Of a stretch of 64,000 nucleotides of DNA, positions 10,654-19,236 are shown piece by piece (positions within the stretch are counted from its first letter, which is position 1; the number at the start of each line of letters is the position of its first letter). This stretch comes from an uncultured Bacteroidales bacterium. GTDB lineage: Bacteria; Bacteroidota; Bacteroidia; Bacteroidales; P3. The notes beneath the pieces were generated by a model. That model searched no databases and was not told the origin of the DNA. It saw nothing but the letters and a program-made list of their open reading frames with translations. The stretch covers positions 124,001 through 188,000 of the forward strand of contig ONLQ01000001.1 of assembly GCA_900318665.1 (NCBI GenBank). Reading direction: 5' to 3'. Position numbers and translations under genes: made by a program.

Positions 10654-10717
10654 CTTGATGAGTGTATGCTGTTGTTATATAATATTTTACGCTAAATCAA
10701 CACAATATAAGCAGATG

Positions 10718-10749
10718 CAAATTTACAAAAATCAGTGGAATAAATCAAC
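10718..10749 (-). promoter_or_regulatory. secA promoter
   Basis: On the minus strand TAAATTTG (10718-10725) is the -7 element and a TTG within 10746-10749 the -33 box, 20 nt apart. It lies 65 bp before the secA ATG. Confidence 0.65.
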
Positions 10750-10836
10750 CATATTTGTCAGTGGACTAAGCCAATAACATGAGGGTGCTGTTTAGGATTT
10801 GGCCATTTGTTGTTTTGTCATGCGTAATACATGATG

Positions 10837-10872
10837 TTTGTGTGGCGGGCATTTGTTTTTTTTATACCTTTG
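10837..10872 (+). promoter_or_regulatory. Probable promoter of the HD hydrolase gene
   Basis: TACCTTTG (10865-10872) is a perfect -7 match. TTTG at 10837-10840 is the nearest -33 candidate, with a rather long 24-nt spacer. The ATG follows 69 bp downstream. Confidence 0.5.
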
Positions 10873-10941
10873 CAAGTCGGAAATGAGAAGGGAAACCTCT
10901 CTGTTAGATATTTTGACAAATTTGAACGAAACACATAATCA

Positions 10942-11973
10942 ATGACTTCGGAAGAAATTTTATCCATTGTTTGCGGAGATAGGCTTTTGTCGATTGGCGA
11001 GCCAGAGCAGGAAGATATTGAAATGTCAATAATAAGCGGTATGTGCGATTTTGGCGAAACCTACTATCGCGATGGGCATGCTGCTGATTTGGTGCCGATG
11101 TTGCAAGATGTTTTTGAGCAGATAGGCCATCGTGACGATGCAAATGCCGTGGCGGTGGAGTTGAAGGTGATGACATCGATGTCAGAGACGCTGGATTTTG
11201 AGGCAAGAAGCGAGATGAATGCCGCCATTATGCAGGCAATGGAGCAGGCTAATGCCCGTTGCCCTATAACAGGGCAATTTGCTGTCCGTCAGCGAGACAT
11301 CGCTGCTGGCAAGGTTGAGGTTATGGGCGTGGCCTATTTTATGCGTAAGCATTGGAACAACCTGAAACCTGCCTCGACGTTCCAGCAGTGGGTTGTGGCG
11401 CAGGCAGAAAAAATAGAGAACATACGTTTGACGGCCCACAAGAACCACGCTCTCGTAAACCAGTTTTACAACAAGACCCCGTATATCACTCATCTTGACA
11501 TGGTGGCCCAGGCTGCCTATCGTTATGGTGGCGAGGTGTGTGGTTCGGAACATGACGTGGTGCCTCTGATGTTCTCAGCCTACTATCACGACAGCATCGA
11601 GGATGCGCGTCTGTCGTATAACGACGTGCTGAAGCAGGCCAAGACATTTATGGACGACAAACAAGCCACTATGGCTGCCGAGATAGTGTATGCTCTGACC
11701 AACGAGAAAGGCCGTACACGCATCGAGCGTGCCAACGATAAATATTATATCGGAATTTGTGTGACGCCCTACGCTCCGTTTGTGAAACTATGCGACCGTA
11801 TGGCCAACACTTCCTATTCGTTTAGTCGGTCGAGTTGCAAGCCGGGCATGAAAGAGAAATACCGTGCGGAGATGCCGCATTTCATCAGGGCCATTTCTTC
11901 CGGCAGTACCGATAAAAGGCTTTCTCTCCCATCAACAATGGTTGACGAGTTGATGGCTATTGTAGAGCAGTAG
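10942..11973 (+). CDS. HD-domain phosphohydrolase of the RelA/SpoT (MESH1-like) hydrolase type
   Basis: This 343-residue protein has an HD domain in its second half: H184 (THLDMVAQ), H216-D217 with E220-D221 (YYHDSIED) and D285 (KLCDRMAN). This is the metal-binding layout of SpoT/MESH1 hydrolases, which remove pyrophosphate from (p)ppGpp. The helix between them (AAEIVYALTNEKGRTR) also resembles the SpoT hydrolase, where TN(E/K)KG is typical. No synthetase, TGS or ACT domain is present. The first 170 or so residues are helical and unrecognised. The substrate could be (p)ppGpp or another nucleotide. It is a single gene, divergent from secA. Confidence 0.7.
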   Translation: MTSEEILSIVCGDRLLSIGEPEQEDIEMSIISGMCDFGETYYRDGHAADLVPMLQDVFEQIGHRDDANAVAVELKVMTSMSETLDFEARSEMNAAIMQAMEQANARCPITGQFAVRQRDIAAGKVEVMGVAYFMRKHWNNLKPASTFQQWVVAQAEKIENIRLTAHKNHALVNQFYNKTPYITHLDMVAQAAYRYGGEVCGSEHDVVPLMFSAYYHDSIEDARLSYNDVLKQAKTFMDDKQATMAAEIVYALTNEKGRTRIERANDKYYIGICVTPYAPFVKLCDRMANTSYSFSRSSCKPGMKEKYRAEMPHFIRAISSGSTDKRLSLPSTMVDELMAIVEQ

Positions 11974-11999
11974 CGAGCCGCTAATTCTTGAAAAGAGCG

Positions 12000-13076
12000 C
12001 TATTTTTTGTCCAGCACCATATCGAACTGGTCGCATTTGCCTGTGCGATGCGCCAGGTGCTTGGTTGATGGCGATATGCCGAAGAGTGGAGAATAGGTGC
12101 GCACCTTTATGGTCTGTCCGTCGGGCATAAACTCGAGTATGCGCAGCCATCCGTCACCACCGTTGCCTTCCCATCCGCCACCGAGAATCTGAACGTTGAA
12201 CATCATCTGATGGACGGTGCGTCCGGCATTGTTTTTGTCGCTGCGGTAGGCCACGGCGTCTTCAAATTCGCCTGGGTGTCCGGTATGTCCGCATATGACG
12301 AGGTCGATGTTAGGGGCCTGGCTCACCAGTTTGTCCCACACGCCTTGCCCCCAGTTGGGATTGGGTATGGTGTAACGCTCGTTGTCGGTATAGGCTGCGG
12401 TGCGTTCGCGCAGGAACGAGTGGGTCATAAATATGACGCGACAGTCTTTGTACTTGTCGCTCTCGCAGAGTTTTTTAGCCCATTCCAGCACCTCGTCGCG
12501 CGGTGCAAACTCTGTGGTGATAATCAAGACATTTCCCCAGTTGTCAAGCGAGAAGAAGTAAGCGGAGTTCTCGAGCGAGGCAAAGCCTTGGCGGTTGGGA
12601 AACTCGGCCACGAGGCAGTCGCGCAGTTTGTTGTTGCGTTCGGCGGTGAAGTATTCGTTGAAATGGGTGTTTCCGTTTTCTGCTCGGCGGTAACCATACT
12701 CGTGGTTGCCTGGCGAGATGATGTAGGGCACACGGTTGTCGAGGCGTGCAAAGGAGCGAGAACCCGATTCGTACATCTGGCGGCTGGTCTGGTTGAGCAT
12801 CTTGCGGTTCAAGGCGTTGTTGTCGTTCTGCTCGACAATGTCGCCAGTGCAGAGCACTGCCTTGATGTTCAGGTTTTCGATATTGTCGGCAATCCATGCC
12901 GTGCATAGTTCGAAAAGAGGCTGGTTGATGTCGTATTTGGTGTAGCCTTGCGGGTCGCCCAGCAGTATCATAGAGAACGACTGCGGGTTTTCAAGGTGCT
13001 GCTGGTCAGCGCGATGTTGTGCCATAAGAGGCATGGCGGCAACCAACGCCAAAAGCAGTATTACTTTTGTTTTCAT
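12000..13076 (-). CDS. Secreted calcineurin-like metallophosphoesterase
   Basis: The protein has 358 residues from the ATG at 13076, chosen because a signal peptide (MKTKVILLLALVAAMPLMAQ) starts there; twelve more codons are open upstream. The metal-binding blocks of the calcineurin-like fold appear in order: LLGDPQG, CTGDIVEQN, SPGNHEYG, MTHSF and CGHTGHPG. It is therefore a periplasmic or surface phosphohydrolase; the substrate is not evident. It is the last gene of a minus-strand run (GT2, trmH, zeta-like, small partner), 49 bp after the 60-residue gene, and may be co-transcribed. Confidence 0.8.
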   Translation of the reverse strand: MKTKVILLLALVAAMPLMAQHRADQQHLENPQSFSMILLGDPQGYTKYDINQPLFELCTAWIADNIENLNIKAVLCTGDIVEQNDNNALNRKMLNQTSRQMYESGSRSFARLDNRVPYIISPGNHEYGYRRAENGNTHFNEYFTAERNNKLRDCLVAEFPNRQGFASLENSAYFFSLDNWGNVLIITTEFAPRDEVLEWAKKLCESDKYKDCRVIFMTHSFLRERTAAYTDNERYTIPNPNWGQGVWDKLVSQAPNIDLVICGHTGHPGEFEDAVAYRSDKNNAGRTVHQMMFNVQILGGGWEGNGGDGWLRILEFMPDGQTIKVRTYSPLFGISPSTKHLAHRTGKCDQFDMVLDKK

Positions 13077-13125
13077 TACCTTATAAGTGAAGTGTGCCTT
13101 TTCTCTGGCCATAGAACCGTTCTAT

Positions 13126-13308
13126 TTATTGAAAGATAGGATTTTCGGCAATTATTTGTTTTGCGGGAATGTGTTGTATTTCTTCCCCAGGTTTTTGCAC
13201 TATGACACATTCGTTGTGTAGTGCTTTTTCTTGAAGCATACGTTTTTCGGCAAGTTGCAAACCGTAAATCAATTTATTCTTCAATTCATTTATTTCTTCT
13301 TCTGACAT
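13126..13308 (-). CDS. 60-residue partner of the zeta-like kinase (candidate antitoxin)
   Basis: This short protein (MSEEEINELKNKLIYGLQ...) is mostly helical in its first half, acidic then basic, with a flexible C-terminus (PGEEIQHIPAKQIIAENP). It starts 19 bp inside the end of the zeta-like gene, so the two are translationally coupled. The recurring small gene next to zeta-like ATPases suggests an antitoxin or accessory subunit, but I recognise no known antitoxin fold, and it lies downstream whereas classical epsilon lies upstream of zeta. Confidence 0.5.
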   Translation of the reverse strand: MSEEEINELKNKLIYGLQLAEKRMLQEKALHNECVIVQKPGEEIQHIPAKQIIAENPIFQ

Positions 13309-13874
13309 ATTTCTTGTATTTTACAGAATGAATTGTGATTTAAGATAGTGGTTTCTTGATTGATACCGCCATAGGCTATCATTTGGCGAGGCGATTGGCT
13401 GTTGTCAAAGATAGACCAGAAATTGACTATTGGTATAAAGAGTTCCATAAGGTTACGGATGCCGCTAACATAGCGTCGCCGTATTACGTTCTCGGGGATG
13501 TTGTGACCACCATGATTTACTCGCTCGGATACACGCTGAATGGCTAATTCTGGCGAGTTAAGCCAAAAAAATAACAATGTGACGACATATCCTTTTTCCT
13601 TCGCACGATTGATAAGATTGGTGTATGAGCGTGTAGCAAGCGTGGTCTCTATAGAAAAGGTTTCTCCTTGTGATAATAGGTCCTCTATTCGTTGTAACAT
13701 CAATCGCCCCGCTTGAATGGCCATCTCTGATGGATTAAATGGGGAGAGACCTTTGGCAATTTCATCCGCATTGACAAACTCTCGACATTTGAGAATGTCA
13801 GGAAGAACAGTATATGAGGCTGTTGTTTTTCCAGCACCATTGCATCCTGCTATTATGTAGAGTTGTCTATTCAT
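13290..13874 (-). CDS. Zeta-toxin-like P-loop kinase/ATPase
   Basis: This 194-residue protein has Walker A GCNGAGKT at residues 10-17, then FVNADEIAKGLSPFNP, FSIETTLATRSY and an arginine-rich RVSERVNHGGHNIPENVIRR stretch, the order seen in COG4185 zeta-like proteins. True zeta toxins phosphorylate UDP-N-acetylglucosamine and block cell-wall synthesis. This short form lacks an obvious epsilon partner and its target is unknown. It begins 7 bp after trmH on the same strand and overlaps the next 60-codon gene by 19 bp. Toxin activity is an inference from the family. Confidence 0.7.
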   Translation of the reverse strand: MNRQLYIIAGCNGAGKTTASYTVLPDILKCREFVNADEIAKGLSPFNPSEMAIQAGRLMLQRIEDLLSQGETFSIETTLATRSYTNLINRAKEKGYVVTLLFFWLNSPELAIQRVSERVNHGGHNIPENVIRRRYVSGIRNLMELFIPIVNFWSIFDNSQSPRQMIAYGGINQETTILNHNSFCKIQEICQKKK

Positions 13875-13881
13875 TATTGAT

Positions 13882-14586
13882 TTATTGCTGCATTAGGTGG
13901 CGCATTACTGCTTGGCCGTCTTTTATTACCTGCATGGCCCAGTAGAGTTTTAGTGTAGTTTGCTCTTCGTCGTTGAGTTGCCATGCTATGTCGCTGTGGC
14001 GCATGCGTTCGGTGAGGGCGTAGAGGCTGAGGGCTGCCGATACGGAGATATTGAAACTCTCGGTAAACCCATACATGGGAATCTTGACGTAGCCGTCGGC
14101 GTGGTCGATGGCTTCTTGTGTTAGTCCTGTTAGTTCGGTGCCAAAGACGAGTGCCGTCGGCTGAGATATGTCGAGGTCGCCAATCATTGTGTCGTTCTCG
14201 TGTGGCAGAGTAGCAATGATGCGGTATCCGCGCTGGCGCAGGGCGTCGTAACTCTGTGTGATGGTGGGATATTTGTAGATGTCCACCCACTTGTTAGAGC
14301 CCATTGCCACGTCGGGGTTGGGGCAGTATTGGTTGCGGTTCTCCACCACATGAACGTCCTGTACGCCAAAGCAGTCGCACGAACGCAGCACGGCGCTGGC
14401 GTTGTGGGCTTGATAGACATCTTCGAGCACCACGCAAATGTGGCGGGTGCGGTTGAGAACAAGGCGGTCGAAGAGGTCGCGTTTGTTGTCGGAGAAAAGT
14501 TGCGAGGCACGCTCGTAGAGGTCCTGCTTGTCGGACAGAGAGAGACCGTCGAAGAAACGGCTGTATTCTTGGCTGATTTCTGGCAT
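13882..14586 (-). CDS. trmH: SpoU-family tRNA (guanosine-2'-O-)-methyltransferase TrmH
   Basis: The enzyme methylates the 2'-O of a guanosine in RNA (G18 of tRNA for TrmH) using S-adenosylmethionine. The 234 residues show the three SPOUT blocks: VLEDVYQAHNASAVLRSCD (N and R catalytic site), VFGTELTGLT, and IPMYGFTESFNISVSAA, the knotted cofactor site. The TrmH subtype is supported by the length and the N-terminal helical part; a 23S rRNA substrate cannot be excluded. It lies 54 bp after the GT2 gene and 7 bp before the zeta-like gene, probably in one transcript. Confidence 0.85.
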   Translation of the reverse strand: MPEISQEYSRFFDGLSLSDKQDLYERASQLFSDNKRDLFDRLVLNRTRHICVVLEDVYQAHNASAVLRSCDCFGVQDVHVVENRNQYCPNPDVAMGSNKWVDIYKYPTITQSYDALRQRGYRIIATLPHENDTMIGDLDISQPTALVFGTELTGLTQEAIDHADGYVKIPMYGFTESFNISVSAALSLYALTERMRHSDIAWQLNDEEQTTLKLYWAMQVIKDGQAVMRHLMQQ

Positions 14587-14640
14587 GTTTTTGTGGATAG
14601 ATTGTTAGTCGGGCGGAGGCTGTCGCTCCACGAGCAAGGT

Positions 14641-15402
14641 CTATTTTTTGTCGGCGCGGTTCAGTTCGCGCAGACGTGAGTATTTCATAAAGGTGTAGTG
14701 GGCGTTGAAACGGCAGATGGTGTAACCTGTAAATCCGTCGAGCATTCCGAGGCGCAGATAGAAATCGCGCACAAAGGTCCAACTTGATTTCAGTGCTATG
14801 GTTAGGGTGTTCACTCGGTGGCCGGAGGCGTGCATCTTCTTGGCCGCCAGCATGGCATAGTGATTTTGTCGTTCGGCGTGCTCGGTTATGCTGTAGTAGG
14901 AATAGTGCAGGAGGTCGCCGTGGAGGGTCGCGAAGCGTGGCGAGCCGTCGAACACGAGTTCCTCGTGCACCACGCCTTCCCAATGGGCTTTGCCCGTGGG
15001 CCAGAGGCGTATCTTGCTGTCGGGATACCATCCGCAGTGGCGCACAAAGCGTCCGCAGTAGTTTGTGAGGCGGTTCATGCGATAGACAGTGTCGAGACGG
15101 GCCTCTTCTTTCTTGAGGCGCAGCATGCTGTCGCGCAGGGTGGGGGAGAGTGCCTCGTCGGCATCAATGGAGAGAATCCATTCGCAGTGAGCCAGTCCGT
15201 TGGCGTAGTTCTTCTGTTCGGAATAGCCGTCCCATTTGTGAAACACGAATATGGCGCCATATTCTCGGCATATTTCGCCAGTACGGTCGGATGAACCAGA
15301 ATCGACAACGATGACTTCGTCGGCAATGCCGTCGAGTGATGCGAGGCAGCGTCCGATGTTGCGCTCCTCGTTCTTGGTGATGATGATGGCGGAAATGGTC
15401 AT
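14641..15402 (-). CDS. Family 2 glycosyltransferase, LPS-core WaaE/KdtX type
   Basis: The protein has 253 residues from the ATG at 15402 (MTISAIIITKNEERNI). A GT-A fold is shown by VDSGSSDRTGEICREYG, the metal-binding SIDADE and a helical acceptor region. The C-terminal half (LWPTGKAHWEGVVHEEL, LLHYSYYSITEHAERQNHYA) is typical of WaaE-like transferases that add glucose to lipopolysaccharide core heptose or KDO. It faces a GT1 gene across a short divergent region, so both probably serve lipopolysaccharide or glycan assembly on the inner face of the membrane. The acceptor is inferred. Confidence 0.8.
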   Translation of the reverse strand: MTISAIIITKNEERNIGRCLASLDGIADEVIVVDSGSSDRTGEICREYGAIFVFHKWDGYSEQKNYANGLAHCEWILSIDADEALSPTLRDSMLRLKKEEARLDTVYRMNRLTNYCGRFVRHCGWYPDSKIRLWPTGKAHWEGVVHEELVFDGSPRFATLHGDLLHYSYYSITEHAERQNHYAMLAAKKMHASGHRVNTLTIALKSSWTFVRDFYLRLGMLDGFTGYTICRFNAHYTFMKYSRLRELNRADKK

Positions 15403-15449
15403 ATAGTGTTTTCTATGCCTTCGCGGTGGATAGGCTGATAAAGTTTCAT

Positions 15450-15480
15450 TTTGCAAAGTTACTACTTTTTTCTATTTTTG
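15450..15480 (+). promoter_or_regulatory. Promoter of the GT1 glycosyltransferase
   Basis: TTTG (15450-15453), a 19-nt spacer and TATTTTTG (15473-15480) form a near-ideal Bacteroidota promoter, 20 bp before the ATG at 15501. Its position rules out the longer reading of the GT1 frame that would begin at 15426. Confidence 0.85.
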
Positions 15481-15500
15481 CATTTTTAAGTTTAGACAGA

Positions 15501-16661
15501 ATGGAAAGCATGATAATAGGCTTTGATGCCAAACGCGCGTTCAACAACAAGACAGGTCTCGGCAATTATAGCCGTATGGTTATTAGCCGTTTTGCTATGG
15601 AGCATCGAGATTGCGCCTGCATTCTATATACTCCTTCTATTGACGAGGAATTAGACGGCTATTTCAAGGGCATTGCCAATGTTTCGTCGCGTCGTCCTCT
15701 TGGTTTTAATAGGCTTTTCAAGTCGTTGTGGCGTGAATATGGCATGTCGCGCGAGGTGAAATATGACGAAGTGGACATTTTTCACGGGCTTTCCCACGAG
15801 TTGCCCTACGGACTGGGGCGCGACGTGCGCAAGGTAGTCACGATGCACGACCTTGTGGCATGGCGCTTTCCGCATTATTTCAAGAAGATAGATGCCAAGA
15901 TACATCGTCGCAAGCAGACTCACGCTTGCCGAGTGGCCGATGTGATTGTGGCAATAAGCGAGCAGACCAAGCGCGACCTTATAGATATAATGCATGTTCC
16001 AGAGCAGAAAATCAAGGTCATCTATCAGTCATGCGACGACATATTTTGGTACCCCATAGAGCAGTACGACCTTGACCAGACACGCAAGAAATACGACTTG
16101 CCCGACAAATATCTTATATGTGTTGGCACCGTCGAGGAGCGTAAAAACCAGATGTCGGTGGTGCGTGCCATGCAGCAGGTGCCAGAGGACATAAGCCTTG
16201 TCATTGTTGGCCGTCTGCGCGGTAGTTATGGTTCGTCGGTGCTCGACGAGATAGAGCGGCTTGGTTTGTCGAAACGCATCATCGTGATAGATGATGCCGA
16301 TTTCGACGATTTCCCTTATCTCTATGCTTGTAGCCTTGGCTCTGTCTATATGTCGCTTTTCGAAGGCTTTGGCATTCCTATTATAGAAGCGTTGTGCTGC
16401 GGTGTGCCTGTGCTTACCTCCAATTGCTCCTCTATGCCAGAGGCTGGAGGCGACGCGGCCATTTATGCCAACCCAAACGATGTCGACGAGATAGGTCGTC
16501 AGATGACTCGTTTGGCTACCGACGAGGCTCTGCGTGCAGACCTCCTCGCTAAAGGACCGGCGCAACGTGACAAGTTTACGCCAGCCAAGATAACCGCCGA
16601 TTTCTATGACCTCTATTCGTCGCTGATGAATGGCGTAAGCAAGGACGACGATAGAGAATAG
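15501..16661 (+). CDS. Family 1 (GT4-type) glycosyltransferase
   Basis: The protein has 386 residues from the ATG at 15501, just after the promoter. GT-B fold: N-terminal GFDAKRAFNNKTGLGNYSR (the donor/acceptor loop), HGLSHELP, VVTMHDL, then a C-terminal nucleotide-sugar half with YLICVGTVEERKN and the EX7E-type block SLFEGFGIPIIEALCCGVPV. Such enzymes transfer sugars (often mannose) from nucleotide donors in lipopolysaccharide or capsule synthesis. It is divergent from the GT2 gene. Donor and acceptor cannot be read from sequence. Confidence 0.88.
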   Translation: MESMIIGFDAKRAFNNKTGLGNYSRMVISRFAMEHRDCACILYTPSIDEELDGYFKGIANVSSRRPLGFNRLFKSLWREYGMSREVKYDEVDIFHGLSHELPYGLGRDVRKVVTMHDLVAWRFPHYFKKIDAKIHRRKQTHACRVADVIVAISEQTKRDLIDIMHVPEQKIKVIYQSCDDIFWYPIEQYDLDQTRKKYDLPDKYLICVGTVEERKNQMSVVRAMQQVPEDISLVIVGRLRGSYGSSVLDEIERLGLSKRIIVIDDADFDDFPYLYACSLGSVYMSLFEGFGIPIIEALCCGVPVLTSNCSSMPEAGGDAAIYANPNDVDEIGRQMTRLATDEALRADLLAKGPAQRDKFTPAKITADFYDLYSSLMNGVSKDDDRE

Positions 16662-16680
16662 TCTATGAACGTTTGTTAAA

Positions 16681-16736
16681 CATTAGGCAGCGTGCCATTG
16701 ACACGCTGCCTAATGGTCCCAGCCTTGATGAAGGCT
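16681..16736. terminator. Two hairpins between the convergent GT1 and ftsK genes
   Basis: A perfect 14-bp stem (16681-16694 with 16702-16715) is followed by a smaller one (16721-16726 with 16731-16736). T tracts are short on both strands, so termination would depend mostly on stem strength. Confidence 0.55.
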
Positions 16737-16751
16737 TATTTATGGTCCCGA

Positions 16752-19184
16752 CTAAAGATTGTTGAGTATCTCGTTGAGGGTTGCTTCGTCGCGCACCAGA
16801 AGGTCGCGAGGTTTGCTGCCATTGGGCGGACCGACTATGCCGGCGGCTTCGAGTTGGTCAATGATACGGCCTGCTCGGGCGAAGCCTATGGTCATTTTGC
16901 GTTGTAGCAGCGATGTGGAGGCAAGGCCTGTGGCAAATACCAAGCGTGCCGCATCTTCGAAACATTCGTCGCGTTGTTTGAGGTCGATGTCCTTGTTTGG
17001 CTCGTCGTTCTCGTCGAGATATTCGGGCAGAAGGAATGCATCGGGATAGCCTCGCTGGTTGGCAATATGTTTCACTATGGCTTCAATCTCGTCGGTTTCG
17101 ATAAAAGCGCATTGCAGTCGTACAAGGTCGCTGCCCGAAAGGCTTATAAGCATATCTCCATATCCTGTAAGACGCTGTGCGCCACCTGTATCGAGAATGG
17201 TGCGCGAGTTGATGGCATCTGCTACTTTGAAGGCAATTCGTGCGGGGAAGTTGGCTTTGATGGTGCCGGTGATGATGTTGGTGGTGGGGCGCTGGGTGGC
17301 GATGATGAGGTGGATGCCCACGGCACGAGCCAATTGCGCCAGTCGGCAGATGGGTTGCTCAATCTCTTTGCCAGCAGTCATAATGAGGTCGGCAAACTCG
17401 TCGATGACAAGCACGATGTATGGCATGTAGCGGTGTCCGTTGGTTGGACTCAGATGGCGGTGGATGAATTTGTCGTTGTATTCGGTGATTTTGCGTACCT
17501 GTGCAAGTTTCAGCAGGTCGTAGCGCTGGTCCATCTCGACGCAGAGCGAGTTGAGGGTGCGCACCACTTTTTTCACGTCGGTGATGATGGCCTCCTCGCT
17601 GTCGGGCAGTTTGGCGAGATAGTGGCGTTCTATTTCGCTGTAGAGCGAGAGTTCCACCTTTTTGGGATCGACCATGACGAATTTGAGGTCGGCGGGGTGC
17701 TTCTTGAAGAGCAAGGAGGCGATGACGGCGTTGAGACCTACCGATTTGCCCGTACCAGTGGTGCCTGCCATAAGGAGGTGTGGCATTTTGGCGAGGTCGG
17801 TGACGTAGGGTTCGTTGCTGATGGTTTTGCCAATGGCTATGGGCAGTTGCATCTTGTCGCTGTTGCGGAAAGCAGGACTTTCGAGCATGGTTTTTATAGA
17901 AACCTTCTGCCGATTGGCGTTAGGAACTTCGATGCCTATGGTGCCTTTGCCAGGTATGGGGGCAATGATGCGGATGCCTGTGGCTGAAAGGCTGAGGGCG
18001 ATGTCGTCTTCGAGGCTCTTGATGCGGGAAATGCGTGTTCCAGCGGTTGGTTTGATTTCGTAGAGCGTTACGGTTGGTCCTGGCGATGCTGAAATTTCGG
18101 AAATCTCAATACTGTAGTCGCGAAGAGTCTTAACGATACGGTCTTTGTTGGCAATTAGTTCCTCGCGGCTGATTTTTACGTTGTTCTCCTCCCAATTGGT
18201 GAGTATCGATGTTTGGGGAAATTCGTAGTGTTTGAGTTCGAGATAAGGGTCGTAGAGGTCACCTTCCTCAAAGTTATGGGCATAGTCATCGGGGTCGTCG
18301 GACATCGGAGTCTGTGGGTCGGGCGTCAGCAGGCTGTCGGTGTTATTTATTGTGTTGTCGCTGTTGGTTTGGTTTATTGTGAAATCTGGTTCTTGACCGT
18401 TCCCTCCTTTTTCTCTTGCTTGCTGATTGACACGTTCAAATTCGTCATCAATGTCGAAAGGAATGTCGTCTGTTGTATCTTCGGTGTCGTTTTCGTTGTC
18501 GGAGGTGATAGTCTCATCCGAATTGTCGTCGTTGTCGTCGGTTTCTTCGTCATCTTCGTTATTCTCGCGGTGGAAAATAGATTTGGCTTTCGACAGGATC
18601 CTGCTGAAAAGTCCTCCACGTTTTAATCCTTCCTCGTCTTCGCTTTGGGAGAGGTTTATGTCGGGCATACGGAAATGCACATGGTGGACATAGATGAGAA
18701 ATATTACGGCAAGCAGGATGAGGAAGATGAATGTGCCCCAGTTGAGGAGATAGGAGAGCCGTTCGGCAATGGTGGCACCAATGCCGGAGAAATGCTCCAG
18801 CCGCGTGGTTCCGAGCCACGCCACACGCACATAGCCTATTACTGTGCTAATCCATATCATCCAGAAAAAGGTGATGCCCAGCACTCGCCACCAATGCACT
18901 TTGACTTTGCGCACCAGCGTGAAACCAAATAGGAACAGCAATGCCGCCAATCCGAGCGACGCGATGCCGAACAAACGATTGGTGAGGAAAAAGGCTGTAA
19001 TCCAGCCTAAAGCTCCCATAGCGTTGTGCTCTGCTCCGTTTTGAAACAGGAAGGAGATCATGGAGACCACCATAAAGACGGCAAAAAGCATCATGCATAT
19101 GCCGCACAAACGGGGAAAACTCTTGCTATGGATGAAAAGATAAAGTTTGCTTTGGGGCTTAACGGTTTTCTTGTTTTCTGACAT
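16752..19184 (-). CDS. ftsK: DNA translocase FtsK
   Basis: FtsK pumps chromosome ends through the division septum and activates XerCD at dif. The 810 residues contain four N-terminal membrane helices (about 22-165), an acidic D/E/N/T-rich linker (about 180-300), the RecA-like motor with Walker A GTTGTGKS at 474-481 and Walker B IVLVIDEFADL, and the C-terminal gamma winged helix (IDQLEAAGIVG) that reads oriented KOPS sites. It lies head-to-tail with the downstream exported-protein gene's upstream neighbour (52 bp gap) and converges on the GT1 gene. Confidence 0.97.
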   Translation of the reverse strand: MSENKKTVKPQSKLYLFIHSKSFPRLCGICMMLFAVFMVVSMISFLFQNGAEHNAMGALGWITAFFLTNRLFGIASLGLAALLFLFGFTLVRKVKVHWWRVLGITFFWMIWISTVIGYVRVAWLGTTRLEHFSGIGATIAERLSYLLNWGTFIFLILLAVIFLIYVHHVHFRMPDINLSQSEDEEGLKRGGLFSRILSKAKSIFHRENNEDDEETDDNDDNSDETITSDNENDTEDTTDDIPFDIDDEFERVNQQAREKGGNGQEPDFTINQTNSDNTINNTDSLLTPDPQTPMSDDPDDYAHNFEEGDLYDPYLELKHYEFPQTSILTNWEENNVKISREELIANKDRIVKTLRDYSIEISEISASPGPTVTLYEIKPTAGTRISRIKSLEDDIALSLSATGIRIIAPIPGKGTIGIEVPNANRQKVSIKTMLESPAFRNSDKMQLPIAIGKTISNEPYVTDLAKMPHLLMAGTTGTGKSVGLNAVIASLLFKKHPADLKFVMVDPKKVELSLYSEIERHYLAKLPDSEEAIITDVKKVVRTLNSLCVEMDQRYDLLKLAQVRKITEYNDKFIHRHLSPTNGHRYMPYIVLVIDEFADLIMTAGKEIEQPICRLAQLARAVGIHLIIATQRPTTNIITGTIKANFPARIAFKVADAINSRTILDTGGAQRLTGYGDMLISLSGSDLVRLQCAFIETDEIEAIVKHIANQRGYPDAFLLPEYLDENDEPNKDIDLKQRDECFEDAARLVFATGLASTSLLQRKMTIGFARAGRIIDQLEAAGIVGPPNGSKPRDLLVRDEATLNEILNNL

Positions 19185-19236
19185 ACTTTATTTCAACGAT
19201 GATGTATTGTGCTTTGGGGAATTGAAAATCCAATGT

